Shown one piece after another: positions 34,508-43,831 of a stretch of DNA of 64,000 nucleotides. Source of the DNA: Lactococcus taiwanensis (GTDB lineage Bacteria > Bacillota > Bacilli > Lactobacillales > Streptococcaceae). Positions within the stretch are counted from its first letter, which is position 1, and each line of letters begins with the position of its first letter. Under the pieces are notes generated by a model. The model was not told the origin of the DNA, ran no database searches, and saw nothing but the letters and a program-made list of their open reading frames with translations. Position numbers and translations under genes: made by a program. The stretch covers positions 46,908 through 110,907 of the forward strand of contig NZ_BNDT01000007.1 in assembly GCF_014905395.1 (NCBI RefSeq), read 5' to 3'.

Positions 34508-36613
34508 TTATCCCTCTTCATTTAAAGGCTTTTTATAAAGATAAAAAATTCCTCCAATAAGTAGAAGACATATTCCTCCTACAATCATATTATCCATTTT
34601 TTCCCCCGTTTTCGGCAAAACTTTTTTTGCTTTTTTGCTAGCAGATGTCTTTGTGTTCAAGCCACTACGAGATGAGGAAATAGAATTTTCAGTCCTGTTA
34701 GTTCCGTCATCATTAGAACTTGCCTGCGGTGTTACTGGTGTTACTGGTGTTTTTGAGTCTGAAGTAGATGAAGTACTTGTACTTGTACTTGTACTTGAAT
34801 CTATGGTTGATGTAGAACTACTTGAACCTGTTTCCGTGGTAGAATTGTCTTCTTCTTCACCTTGCGATAATTTATTGACAATAGTAAAGCTGTTACCATC
34901 TTTTGTCACCGAACTTTCAAATTGTTCAGGTATATCTAATTCTGTAACTTGATATTCAAAATTATCCCCATTATTATTATACACTGGCAGATTCATAGCA
35001 ACACCATTCACAGGTAACGTTTCATAAGTTTTGTTGAACCCCTCATCCTTACTAAGCGTTATCTTATCGCTTTTAGTCCATGTGTCAGAGGTAGAATTTT
35101 TTCGAGTGACCATAAAGTTTATAGAATCAGGTATTAACGGTGTTGCAACATTTATCCATTGTTTTTCAACATTTAAAATGACTTTCGGTGCTTTGATAGA
35201 CGGTACTGGGAATTCTAAATATTGTTCCGTATCACTTTCTGGGTCTAATGTTGTTTCACCATTACATTGATACCATGTTTCTCCTTTAAAATCAGCGCTC
35301 TCGGTATTTATACGAACGTGGTAGGTCATGGTAATACGTTCATCCTGACCGAGGCTAACATTTTCTAGTGTCAAAATATTGTTCTCTTCACTAACTTGAA
35401 TGTCTTTCGTTACATCGTCTGCTTTTTCCCATGCTCCGTCTTCATTTTTACGCCAACCTTGGAGCACATAATTTTCGGATGTAAAATTACCTGCACCTTG
35501 CAAGAGAATATCCTTCCCCATTGGATCCGTAATCGTCCCCTTTGGGATAGTCTTATCAATATTATCTGCAATATTTCCTAGAGCTTCGCCAAGTCCAGCT
35601 AAATTTTCATCAATAGTAAAATAGTTATTTGGCGTAGAAGCAATATTTTTAGCAATATATACCCCTCGATCACTTGGAGCCACACCAATTGAATAGCAGT
35701 TAATATTACTTTCTTTAATTTGAACAACTGTACCTAGTGTTGCATCGGTAACTATACTCTTATCAACTAAAGTTCCTTGTGCATCAGTAGTCCCTGATTT
35801 ATCACTTGTATTATAGGCATCAGAACTGACTTGAAAATCCTTGTTGTACTTATCGGTATGATAATTATTATAATCAGTGATTTCACCCTGATTGGTGTAT
35901 TCCGGTGCTCCCTCTACCGGCAAATAGCTTCGATTAGCACTCCCATCACCGATATGGATTAACATATGTTCAGCATTAGCTCGTCCACCTTGGTCTAATA
36001 ATTTTTTCCCCTCTATCATCCCCTTCTGAACGAAAGTGCCCGCATGACTTTCAGCAGTATTTTTTAAGAAGTTTTCTAAAGTTGAAATATCACCAGTTAA
36101 GCCATCCGTAGCGTAAACATATCGATTATAAGCGACAATACCGACTCTTATATTGCCACTTTGAAGAGAATTTTTTAGCTCAGCACCAAATTCATCCAAA
36201 CCTTTTAAGGCATTAGTAAGTTTTTCCCCCTTCATCGAAGAAGAAAAGTCGATGACAAGGACAATGTCGACTGGATGGTCAACTTGATTGCCCTTTACAT
36301 CTAATGTCACATCGAACAGCCCCTGTTTACTTGCATTCGCCTGAACACTTTTTTTGAGGTAAGCCTTATCAGAATAGTTGACATAGCCCTCGTCATCAAA
36401 AGCCACACCATTGACTGCCCCATAATTGTAATTGTAAGTATCCCCATTTGGTATTCCGTTCTCAATATATACCCCATTACTGTCATTATTATACTTAAAT
36501 GACGCGGTATCAGCATGAGCTGGCGATTTGATGTTAAAAAAAGAAATAAAAAATAGGGCTAAAATAATAGTTAGTCCACATTTTACTATCCTATTCTCAT
36601 TAAAAAATCTCAC
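34508..36613 (-). CDS. LPXTG surface adhesin with VWA and Cna-B-type domains
   Basis: 701 residues. N-terminal signal peptide (about 1-34, ending SPAHADT); VWA domain from about residue 115 with the MIDAS motif DFSSSMKG; a following Cna-B-like beta domain (VILNVEKQWINVATPLIPD to FTIVNKLSQG, about 480-585); a serine/threonine-rich stalk with STSTSTSTSST; sortase signal LPKTG at about 666, a hydrophobic stretch and a charged end. Resembles pilus-tip or collagen/fibronectin-binding adhesins, but no sortase or other pilin gene is adjacent, so housekeeping sortase probably anchors it. Start GTG at 36613 after AGGAGG. Confidence 0.9.
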   Translation of the reverse strand: MRFFNENRIVKCGLTIILALFFISFFNIKSPAHADTASFKYNNDSNGVYIENGIPNGDTYNYNYGAVNGVAFDDEGYVNYSDKAYLKKSVQANASKQGLFDVTLDVKGNQVDHPVDIVLVIDFSSSMKGEKLTNALKGLDEFGAELKNSLQSGNIRVGIVAYNRYVYATDGLTGDISTLENFLKNTAESHAGTFVQKGMIEGKKLLDQGGRANAEHMLIHIGDGSANRSYLPVEGAPEYTNQGEITDYNNYHTDKYNKDFQVSSDAYNTSDKSGTTDAQGTLVDKSIVTDATLGTVVQIKESNINCYSIGVAPSDRGVYIAKNIASTPNNYFTIDENLAGLGEALGNIADNIDKTIPKGTITDPMGKDILLQGAGNFTSENYVLQGWRKNEDGAWEKADDVTKDIQVSEENNILTLENVSLGQDERITMTYHVRINTESADFKGETWYQCNGETTLDPESDTEQYLEFPVPSIKAPKVILNVEKQWINVATPLIPDSINFMVTRKNSTSDTWTKSDKITLSKDEGFNKTYETLPVNGVAMNLPVYNNNGDNFEYQVTELDIPEQFESSVTKDGNSFTIVNKLSQGEEEDNSTTETGSSSSTSTIDSSTSTSTSTSSTSDSKTPVTPVTPQASSNDDGTNRTENSISSSRSGLNTKTSASKKAKKVLPKTGEKMDNMIVGGICLLLIGGIFYLYKKPLNEEG
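34764..34798. repeat. Short tandem repeat in the adhesin stalk
   Basis: ACTTGT repeated about four times encodes alternating Ser-Thr in the wall-spanning stalk. Such repeats can change length by slippage; because the unit is 6 bases the reading frame is kept. Confidence 0.75.
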
Positions 36614-36867
36614 TTTTAAAACTGCCTCCTTTTTAAATGTTATCCTTCTCCCAAATGAACAACTGAAGTTTATTAAACTTTCAGTCTTTCACATAAAAGG
36701 TCATCTTTAGAATAACTTAACTTTTAAGAGATTTCAAGGAAGAATTTAAGAGCAGCGTACCTATTATAAAAAGAGAGTAAAGAATCTTTTTTTAACAAGT
36801 AAGCATTAAAGCTTGGTTTAAGGCATTTTCTCCTCTTTTAAAATGAAAAGTTATTGGATATTTTTAG

Positions 36868-36910
36868 CGAAAACCGAAAAAACGACTTCTAGAGTCTATT
36901 TTTTGGTTGG
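36868..36910 (-). terminator. Terminator after the LysR gene
   Basis: ACCGAAAAAACGACT, a CTAG-type loop and AGTCTATTTTTTGGT: a long imperfect stem directly after the LysR stop. Confidence 0.7.
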
Positions 36911-36911
36911 G

Positions 36912-37730
36912 TTAGCGAGTAACCGTTTGTTTTATCTTTTGAACTAATGTTTGAATAAGAGGATCACGCTCATCAGCAAAAGTCACACCTAGAAATTCTC
37001 TCTGATATTTTTCACCAAGTTCCTGATAAGGAATTTCTTTGGTGATAAATTGCTTGGAAATTAAAGAGGCTCCTAACCCTGCACGGATGTGAGCAATGAT
37101 CATTTCATTGCTACTCATTCTCACAATATTCTTAGGCAAGACCTTCTCCTCTTTCAGAAATTTTTTGACGTAATGGCCTACGCCTGAGCCTACTTCGCGT
37201 ATAAAGAAAGTCCCTGTTTCCGTACTCCCTGCTAAAACCAATTCATCCTGTCCCAAAGGAAAAGTTTCCGTTTGTTCATTTGCAAGTGGTTTTTCAACCA
37301 CTCCGAAGTGCAAATCATGATTTGAAACAAGATCAAACACTGTTTCTGAATCATACATTGAGATTTCTACATCCAGATGCTCTAGATCCTTTTCAAAACT
37401 CTTAAAGATATTTGGCATGAGGCTAATTGCAGCACTGTGTGAAACACCAATCTTAAAGGGGTGTTTTTTTAATTGTTTCTCTTGAATCTCAGCTTGTAAT
37501 TTTTCCCAATTTTTTATATATTTGAGCGCTGGCGCATAGAGATGCATAGCAGCTTCAGTCGGGATTACTTCTTGATTTTGCCCTCTAGAAAATAATGAAG
37601 TCCCTAATTCTTCTTCTAATTTTCGGATGCGAACAGTAACAGTGGGTTGAGAGATAAATAAGTATTTACTCGCGCGTGTAAAGCTTTTGGTTTCATAAAC
37701 AGCAATGAAAGTTTCAAATAATGGAAACAT
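36912..37730 (-). CDS. LysR family transcriptional regulator
   Basis: 272 residues. The N-terminal winged helix-turn-helix is typical: FETFIAVYETKSFTRASKYLFISQPTVTVRIRKLEEELGTSLF (residues about 5-47), followed by an effector domain. It is divergent from a TDT-family transporter gene with 152 bases between them, so it probably controls that gene and itself in response to the transported compound. AAAGGAG precedes the ATG. Confidence 0.93.
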   Translation of the reverse strand: MFPLFETFIAVYETKSFTRASKYLFISQPTVTVRIRKLEEELGTSLFSRGQNQEVIPTEAAMHLYAPALKYIKNWEKLQAEIQEKQLKKHPFKIGVSHSAAISLMPNIFKSFEKDLEHLDVEISMYDSETVFDLVSNHDLHFGVVEKPLANEQTETFPLGQDELVLAGSTETGTFFIREVGSGVGHYVKKFLKEEKVLPKNIVRMSSNEMIIAHIRAGLGASLISKQFITKEIPYQELGEKYQREFLGVTFADERDPLIQTLVQKIKQTVTR

Positions 37731-37805
37731 GGCTTCTCCTTTACTAGATTATTAAGTAGACTCGTTTAATTATCTTTTTTAATTTATTCTATTATAATAA
37801 TTCAT

Positions 37806-37834
37806 TTTACAAATTAAAACAAGTCATTTATACT
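37806..37834 (+). promoter_or_regulatory. Promoter of the TDT transporter gene
   Basis: TTTACA (37806-37811), a 17-base spacer, TATACT (37829-37834), 48 bases before the ATG, in the region shared with the divergent LysR gene. Confidence 0.65.
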
Positions 37835-37882
37835 GTAAGAAGTAATAAAGTACAAATATATATTAGGAGGCTACGTGTCTTT

Positions 37883-38836
37883 ATGAAAGAAAAACTTATC
37901 TATTTTTTAGAAAAACTCCCCCTCCCTATTTGTGGGCTAATCTTAGCCCTTATCTCTTTAGGAAATCTTCTCTTAACAGTTGGACATAAAACGCTAGGAA
38001 TTTTCTATATTCTTGCTGGTTTACTTTTAATGTGTCTAGTCTTTGCCAAGATAGTGTTAACTCCAAAACATGCGATAAGGAGTTTAAGAGATCCCATCAT
38101 TGCTTCCGTGTCGCCAACTTTTACAATGAGTTTGATGGTTATTAGTAGCGTTCTCTGTCGTGCTTTCCCAGATATTAAGTTCATCGACGGTCTTTGGTGG
38201 TTCGCGGTAGTACTTCATTTTATATTGATGATTTATTTTTTCCTCTTACATATTATTAAAGTTCCCAAACTAAAAATGGAAAATATCTATCCAAGCTGGT
38301 TTATTACCTTTGTAGGCATCGGTGTAATTGCCAGTACTTGTCCTGCTTTTCATTTAAAGACAGGTCAGATTGTCATTTACTTTGCTCTTTTCTTCTATTT
38401 TTTGCTCCTCCCTCTAATTATTAAGCGTATATTTATTTTTAAACAGTTACATGAATCTGCTCTGCCTCTTATCACAATTCTTACTGCCCCAGGTTCTCTT
38501 TGTTTAGTTGGTTATCTCTCTGTTTTTGGAACGCAAGGCAAAAATTTTATAATTTTTCTCTTCATATTATCTCAATCGATTTACTTTCTTACCCTTTTTA
38601 CGATTAGAAAAATATCACATGCTAACTTCTATCCTAGCTATGCTGCTTTTACTTTTCCCTTAGTCATTTCAGCTACAGCTGTACACCTTGTGCTCCAAAA
38701 TGGTCTTCTCTCTCATCCTTTTTTCACACTTCTTTCTTATCTTGAACTCCTTATTGCTCTTATGATGGTAACTTATGTCTTGGTACGTTACCTCATCTTT
38801 CTCCTAACAAACGTAGCGTTCATATGCAAACATTAA
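37883..38836 (+). CDS. TDT family transporter (TehA/SLAC1-like)
   Basis: 317 residues with ten membrane segments. The start, LEKLPLPICGLILALISLGNLL, is characteristic of the tellurite-resistance/dicarboxylate transporter family, as are the later PSWFITFVGIGVIASTCPAF and APGSLCLVGYL segments. Members export or take up C4-dicarboxylates, sulfite or anions; the substrate here is unknown. It is transcribed away from the LysR gene; AGGAGG lies 12 bases before the ATG. Confidence 0.88.
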   Translation: MKEKLIYFLEKLPLPICGLILALISLGNLLLTVGHKTLGIFYILAGLLLMCLVFAKIVLTPKHAIRSLRDPIIASVSPTFTMSLMVISSVLCRAFPDIKFIDGLWWFAVVLHFILMIYFFLLHIIKVPKLKMENIYPSWFITFVGIGVIASTCPAFHLKTGQIVIYFALFFYFLLLPLIIKRIFIFKQLHESALPLITILTAPGSLCLVGYLSVFGTQGKNFIIFLFILSQSIYFLTLFTIRKISHANFYPSYAAFTFPLVISATAVHLVLQNGLLSHPFFTLLSYLELLIALMMVTYVLVRYLIFLLTNVAFICKH

Positions 38837-38940
38837 TAAAACCATTTTTTGCGCTTCTTCAGTTCGCTTTTAGAACTTGAAGTACCTCTACTTTTGTATT
38901 AGGATAAGAGAAAGAATCTTAATAAATACTGGAGAAAGAT

Positions 38941-39939
38941 ATGATAGGTTGTAGTAGTTTCACACTAGAAACAGAAGATAAAAAGCATCTCTTGTCACGT
39001 ACTATGGATTTCCAAATAGAAATGGCAGAGCAAGTTGTTTTCATTCCAAGAGATAAAACTTTCAAAACCTCTTATCGTTCACAAACAACGATAACTTCCG
39101 AATATTGTTGCCTCGGGATGGGTGAACTTTCTGAAAGTGGGCCTATTCTTTTTGATGGTATTAATGAGATGGGGGTCACCGCAGCAACACTCTATTTCCC
39201 AAGGTTTGCCGAATATAGTAAAGAAGCATTAGACAAACAAGCGATTGCACCAGACAAAGTGGTTCCCACTGTCCTCACAAGGGCTCAAAACCTCCAAGAA
39301 GTCCGACAACTTTTCGAGCAAGAGATTACTATTGTTGATGAGAGTAACCCTACTTTGAATGTTACTCCACCACTTCATTACATCTTTTCTGATAAGTCTG
39401 GTCAATCCTTGATTATTGAGCCTAGAGCTGGTGGAATAGTGATTATTGAGGACTCTATGGGCGTCATGACAAATAGTCCTGACTACCATTGGCACGAAAC
39501 CAACCTAAGAAATTATTTATCTTTTACGCCCCATCAACGTGAATCCGTCAATTTTTTGGGAGGAAGGCTGGATCCTTTTGGGCAAGGTTCAGGAACATTT
39601 GGTTTACCTGGAGATTTTACCCCACCTTCTCGTTTTGTTCGAACAGCTTTTTTAAAAAATTATACAACTGTTGCTGCGAATGAGATTGAAGGTGTTACCC
39701 TTTCTCATCATATTTTAGAATCTGTAAGTCTTCCTAAAGGTATTGTAATTACTGCTTCCAACTCGATTGACTATACTTGTTATACTGCATCTATGTGCTC
39801 AGAATCTGGGAGCTATTACTATTCGACCTACAATAACCAACGGATTCGTAAAATTTCCTTAACTCCAGCATTAAAAAATGAATTAGACTATAAAGAATTT
39901 CCTGTTAATAATGAAGAGGATATTCTTTCACTAAACTAA
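38941..39939 (+). CDS. Penicillin V acylase-like choloylglycine hydrolase family enzyme
   Basis: 332 residues, an Ntn-hydrolase that cleaves an amide bond (penicillin V, bile salts or acyl-homoserine lactones in known members). The N-terminus MIGCSS resembles the precursor of Bacillus sphaericus penicillin V acylase, where three residues are removed to free the nucleophile cysteine. Counted from Cys4, R20 and D23 of SRTMDF fall at mature positions 17 and 20, as in characterised members. No signal peptide, so cytosolic. CTGGAGAAAG precedes the ATG. The natural substrate is unknown. Confidence 0.88.
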   Translation: MIGCSSFTLETEDKKHLLSRTMDFQIEMAEQVVFIPRDKTFKTSYRSQTTITSEYCCLGMGELSESGPILFDGINEMGVTAATLYFPRFAEYSKEALDKQAIAPDKVVPTVLTRAQNLQEVRQLFEQEITIVDESNPTLNVTPPLHYIFSDKSGQSLIIEPRAGGIVIIEDSMGVMTNSPDYHWHETNLRNYLSFTPHQRESVNFLGGRLDPFGQGSGTFGLPGDFTPPSRFVRTAFLKNYTTVAANEIEGVTLSHHILESVSLPKGIVITASNSIDYTCYTASMCSESGSYYYSTYNNQRIRKISLTPALKNELDYKEFPVNNEEDILSLN

Positions 39940-39942
39940 TAA

Positions 39943-39969
39943 AAAACGTCCTGTTCTGGACGTTTTTTA
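39943..39969. terminator. Bidirectional terminator
   Basis: AAAAAACGTCC, a 5-base loop and GGACGTTTTTT between the acylase-like gene (+) and the XRE gene (-). Confidence 0.92.
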
Positions 39970-39978
39970 ATTACGAGA

Positions 39979-40296
39979 TTAACTTGCAACCACTTCATTT
40001 AACCAATCTTTACAGAGATCGTACATTTCGATTTTTTGTTTAGGAGAAAGTTCTTCAAATATTTCATTGACGGATTCAATTTGCATACTATTGGACTTAC
40101 CAAGCAGATAATCGGGCGTTACTTTAAAGTAATCTGCGATTTCCATCAACCTCACACCGGAAGGCATTTGGTGATTTTTATAGTTATTTAACGAATTTCT
40201 AGGATAGCCCAATTCTTTTTCAACTTGATTAAGGGATTTTCCGAGTTTATGACTCAGTGTTCTTAAGCGCGTATAAAATATATTATCTGTACTCAT
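39979..40296 (-). CDS. XRE family DNA-binding protein
   Basis: 105 residues with an N-terminal helix-turn-helix of the Cro/CI type: LRTLSHKLGKSLNQVEKELGYPRNSLNNYKNHQMPSGVRLMEIADYFKVTPDYLLGK (about residues 11-67), then a short acidic C-terminus without a known domain. No phage genes are nearby, so it is probably a chromosomal regulator. The targets are unknown; the Mga-like gene is divergent across a 500-base gap. Confidence 0.88.
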   Translation of the reverse strand: MSTDNIFYTRLRTLSHKLGKSLNQVEKELGYPRNSLNNYKNHQMPSGVRLMEIADYFKVTPDYLLGKSNSMQIESVNEIFEELSPKQKIEMYDLCKDWLNEVVAS

Positions 40297-40732
40297 AGTT
40301 TCTCTATATTTTCTAATCTTACCTTTATTTTAAAATTAAAAAGCTCACTAAATTATCAATTTTGGCAAGCTCTAGCTAAAACATTATATCGTCTTAAATC
40401 TTTACTACGATATTTTTATACTTCAAATTCTTGATCTTCATTTTTTTCTTTCTTTTAATCTGTTTTTTGAAAATAGGATTTTTTCGTTTAGTCATCACTT
40501 TTAGTCCACCTTCTCATTCATTTCAAAGAATTATGAGTCCTCCGTCAACCAGAAGGACATTGCTCTTTTATTATAACAAACCTAAAGAGAGCTTTTTGTT
40601 CGTTTTTTGAACTCTAAAAGTCCAAATAGTGGGATTTATATTTTTAAAGGGAGATGATTAACCGCTTTCTTCCTTTTGTTTTAAGACTTTTTATTAATAA
40701 ATGATTCATTTCTTTACTTTTTAAAGAGGGTA
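40297..40732. other. AT-rich gap between XRE and Mga-like genes
   Basis: About 440 AT-rich bases with no gene of normal size. It holds one short, very basic frame on the minus strand (listed separately) and no repeat of the dispersed palindrome. Confidence 0.5.
40394..40495 (-). CDS. Possible 33-residue basic peptide
   Basis: An open frame starting MTKRKNPIFKKQ and rich in lysine (about 14 of 33 residues), ending in a hydrophobic VVKI. AAGGTGG lies about 10 bases before the ATG. The composition is unusual for random AT-rich DNA only to a degree, since AAA/AAG codons arise easily there; no homologue is known to me. It could be a small secreted or nucleic-acid-binding peptide, or nothing. Confidence 0.25.
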   Translation of the reverse strand: MTKRKNPIFKKQIKRKKKMKIKNLKYKNIVVKI

Positions 40733-40761
40733 TTGCTCAGTGACAGGCTTTCGGCTATACT
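40733..40761 (+). promoter_or_regulatory. Promoter of the Mga-like gene
   Basis: TTGCTC (40733-40738), a 17-base spacer, TATACT (40756-40761), 38 bases before the ATG. Confidence 0.7.
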
Positions 40762-40799
40762 AGTATTAGATAGAATACGATATTCATTGGAGATAAAGA

Positions 40800-42305
40800 A
40801 TGTTTGAGAAAGATAAAGAAGCCTATTATGAGCCACTTTTTAATCGTGATATTACACATAAGGTTGTCATTTTAAAGTTACTTTACAATAAAATAGATGG
40901 TGTCAATATTGAACAGTTGATTGCTGCTACTGGCTTAGATCGGAGGACTATTTACAAATACATTAATCAATTAAATGATTTTTCACTTAAGGTTTATAAT
41001 AAGGAGGCGATTGTTTATTCTCCGAATAACAATTATCGTTTTCTTGGGAATAAGTTAGATCTTCAAAATTTGAAGGTAGCCATCATTGAATCAACTCCAA
41101 TTTATGCATTGGTCAAACTTTTTCTTTCAAATAAAACCGTTAACCTCCATACCTTCTGCGTGGAAAATTATATTGGTGAAAGTACTTTTAAACGTCAAAT
41201 TCGCAAAGTAAACCAGCTCTTAAAATATGTAAAAGCTTCTATTTCTATACGAAAAGGCGAGCTGGTGATTTTAGGAGACGAGGCTACCATTCGTTACTGC
41301 TTTATTACTTTTTTATGGCGGACTTATCGCGGATTAGATTGGCCTTTTGATTTAATTCCCCAAGAAAAAATTGATGGTCTTGTGAACTTTATATCATCTC
41401 GCACGAGTGTCTCAATCAGTACAGGAAAACGTCAACAATTGGCTTATATTTTTGCTGTTAATATTGCCAGAGCAAATATCAAACTCGAACCGATTGAGAA
41501 CAATATCCCAAGTTACTCAAGTATCTTAATTGAACTAAGTCCTTTTTATAAGCCATTTAAGGGTTATCTGGAGGAGAATTTTTCTCTTGGTAGTTCAGAA
41601 ATAAAATTCATTTTTAATTTTCTACAGACCTTTCCTGATTTCTCAATGGTGAGAAAAAATAATCAAGAATTTTTACATAGTATTAAAGGACTTTCGCATC
41701 CCGTTTATAGTAGTATCAGCCAATTTATAAATTTTGTGAGAAAGCAGCATCCTGAGTTCGGATTAGAGACTAGTCAAGGAAATACATTTGTAGGTCTTCT
41801 GATTGCTTCTCATATCTTTATTGATACTTTTACAAATTGTTACTTTAATATCTCTGATATCAATTTAACAGCTTATGCAATGGATAAATTTCCTCACCTC
41901 ATTCCAACAATTTATGATTTTATCTGCAAGACGAGTCCTCACCTTGAGCTGAATGCTAGAAAAACTTTAGCTGTACGTTATGCGCAAGCCTATGTTATGG
42001 TTTTTCCTCCTCAAGATTTTGAACCAGAGATTAATATTTACCTTGATACAGACGTGCCTGTTTATGTAGAAAGAATCCTCATGCGTAGTATACGTTCTGT
42101 ACTTAATCCTCTATATAATTGTAAGCTAACTACAGCTTCAAATGAGGATAAAATTGATTTAGTCTTAAGCACCCTTGATTTTAACGACAGATTTTCAAAA
42201 ACACCTCAACTTTTCATTAATGCAGAGCTTTCTGAAAAGGATGCAAAGTATATCTTGGCAGAATGCCGTAAAATTATTTTGGAAAAAGAAAAAGATAGAA
42301 AATAA
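40800..42305 (+). CDS. Mga-like transcriptional regulator
   Basis: 501 residues. An N-terminal helix-turn-helix (IEQLIAATGLDRRTIYKYINQLN, about 38-60), a second Mga-type DNA-binding region around STFKRQIRKVNQLLKYVKASISIRKGELVILGDEATIRYCFITFLWRTYRGLDWPF, then a long PRD-like helical part and an EIIB-like end. This matches the Mga/AtxA/RofA group of streptococcal virulence and surface-protein regulators, which often control LPXTG proteins; the adhesin gene lies 4 kb away. The PRD-like domain could be controlled by PTS phosphorylation. TTGGAGAT precedes the ATG. Confidence 0.85.
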   Translation: MFEKDKEAYYEPLFNRDITHKVVILKLLYNKIDGVNIEQLIAATGLDRRTIYKYINQLNDFSLKVYNKEAIVYSPNNNYRFLGNKLDLQNLKVAIIESTPIYALVKLFLSNKTVNLHTFCVENYIGESTFKRQIRKVNQLLKYVKASISIRKGELVILGDEATIRYCFITFLWRTYRGLDWPFDLIPQEKIDGLVNFISSRTSVSISTGKRQQLAYIFAVNIARANIKLEPIENNIPSYSSILIELSPFYKPFKGYLEENFSLGSSEIKFIFNFLQTFPDFSMVRKNNQEFLHSIKGLSHPVYSSISQFINFVRKQHPEFGLETSQGNTFVGLLIASHIFIDTFTNCYFNISDINLTAYAMDKFPHLIPTIYDFICKTSPHLELNARKTLAVRYAQAYVMVFPPQDFEPEINIYLDTDVPVYVERILMRSIRSVLNPLYNCKLTTASNEDKIDLVLSTLDFNDRFSKTPQLFINAELSEKDAKYILAECRKIILEKEKDRK

Positions 42306-42312
42306 TTTAAAC

Positions 42313-42347
42313 CATAAAAAACCTCGTTTCTGTCGAGGTTTTTTTAT
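42313..42347. terminator. Bidirectional terminator
   Basis: AAAAAACCTCG, a 6-base loop, CGAGGTTTTTTT between the Mga-like gene (+) and the MFS gene (-). Confidence 0.92.
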
Positions 42348-42351
42348 GAAC

Positions 42352-43707
42352 TTAAATCTTTTTTTTCAAACCATATAAAGCTGAGCTAAGGCTAATCAAA
42401 ATAAGAATAAAGAATAACACTAAAATAAGAGAAGTACCTCTACTGGTGCCCTGCGTAAATCCGTTAATCCTTTGAAAAAGTGTGAGAATACTAGCCACGA
42501 GTGCTGTTGCTACCGCACCAATAAACTGTTGGGCTGTATTGACTAAAGCATTACCATCCGAGAGCTCTTGTGCTTTGAGAGTACTTAAACTAGAAGTCAT
42601 AAGATTACTGTAAGAAATTCCAAGGCCTAGCATCATAATCATGTGCGCTCCTAAAAGAAGAAAGAGTGATTTTGTAGCTAGAAGAACAAAGAGAAGAACA
42701 AGTCCCACACTTGCCAAAATTAAACCTGTAATAATGGGTTTTTTTGCTCCAATCTGATCCAGTAATTTCCCTGAAATAGGGGCTAATATAGCACCAATCA
42801 GTGCTCCAGGGAACATGAATAATCCCGCAATAGAGGAATTATGTCCTCCTGAGACTTGTAAATAGTTAGGGATTAAAAATGATAGGCCTAAAAGTAGAGC
42901 TTGATACACTAAAAGGCTAAATAAAAGTGCCACAAAGCGCCGATGCTTTAAAATAGATAATTGAATAAGGGTTTCTTGGCGATTGTAATGAACGAAAAGT
43001 AAGGCGCTCACTACTCCAACAAGCAATAAGCTAAAGAATAAGATAAGACTGTCAGCACTCAAGGCCCAAATAAAGGCAACAAACATGAAGGAAAGGGTAA
43101 GTACAGGTCGCCAAGCCAAAGGTTTCTTTTCTTTTGGTACTTCTTGTGGAAGGGAAAATAAACCAAGAATCAGCGAAATAATGATGAGTGGAAAGAGAAA
43201 AACATAGATGTATCGCCAATCAAGAATATTGGCGATAATTCCCCCATAAGTTGGACCAATAGCTGGTGCAATCGAGGTTGTGAGCGTACCCAGTCCCATC
43301 ATAGCTCCTCTTTTTTCTAGAGGTGCTTTCGTTAAAATCAAATGGAACATCAGAGGAAGCCCAATTCCTGTTCCTATCCCTTGGAAAAGCCGTCCTAATA
43401 ACAGCAACGTAAAGTTAGGAGAAAAGCAATTTATCAGGACGCCCACCATAAAAAAGAGGTTGGCAACTATAAAAAGTTGGCGTGCTGAAAAGCGCTGATT
43501 AAAGTATGAAGAAAGGGGAATAATAACTGCGATTACTAATAAATAAATCGTTGTTACCCATTGAATTTTTGAGGTATTCAGACCAAACTCCTGGATCAAT
43601 TTTGGAAAAGTAACATTCATCGCTGTTTCGATAAGTACTCCTGAAAATGATAAGAGCCCTGCGGCAATCACTGCAGCTAAAAGGTGAAAATTTTGTGTTT
43701 TTTTCAT
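42352..43707 (-). CDS. MFS multidrug exporter (DHA2-like)
   Basis: 451 residues with 12-14 membrane segments. Motif patterns of drug-proton antiporters are visible: WVTTIYLLVIAVIIPLSSYF, LLLGRLFQGIGTGIGLPLMFHLI, and motif C-like GPTYGGII. A final loop, LFQRINGFTQGTSRGTSLI, precedes the last segment. The drug is unknown. A 19-bp terminator-like stem and a small upstream frame lie in its leader between promoter and ribosome site, so expression is probably controlled by attenuation. AGGAGG lies 11 bases before the ATG. Confidence 0.9.
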   Translation of the reverse strand: MKKTQNFHLLAAVIAAGLLSFSGVLIETAMNVTFPKLIQEFGLNTSKIQWVTTIYLLVIAVIIPLSSYFNQRFSARQLFIVANLFFMVGVLINCFSPNFTLLLLGRLFQGIGTGIGLPLMFHLILTKAPLEKRGAMMGLGTLTTSIAPAIGPTYGGIIANILDWRYIYVFLFPLIIISLILGLFSLPQEVPKEKKPLAWRPVLTLSFMFVAFIWALSADSLILFFSLLLVGVVSALLFVHYNRQETLIQLSILKHRRFVALLFSLLVYQALLLGLSFLIPNYLQVSGGHNSSIAGLFMFPGALIGAILAPISGKLLDQIGAKKPIITGLILASVGLVLLFVLLATKSLFLLLGAHMIMMLGLGISYSNLMTSSLSTLKAQELSDGNALVNTAQQFIGAVATALVASILTLFQRINGFTQGTSRGTSLILVLFFILILISLSSALYGLKKKI

Positions 43708-43738
43708 GCAATAAGTGTCCTCCTATTTTTAAACAAAA

Positions 43739-43782
43739 AGAGGCGAAATTATTATTCTTTAAGGAATAATAATTTCGCCTCT
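43739..43782 (-). promoter_or_regulatory. Attenuator-like stem in the MFS leader
   Basis: AGAGGCGAAATTATTATTC and its exact reverse complement flank a 6-base loop, a perfect 19-bp stem. On the minus strand it is followed by TTTTTG and then the MFS ribosome site AGGAGG, so it can terminate transcription before the gene. Confidence 0.7.
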
Positions 43783-43831
43783 CTATCGACATAATTTCTT
43801 ATGTTATCTGTACGAAAGTTATAACTCGACC

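Noticed and set aside
43499..43792. 97-codon frame on the minus strand as a full protein
   Set aside because: Most of it overlaps the MFS gene in another frame, with no sign of a folded product. Only its first codons are of interest, as a possible leader peptide.
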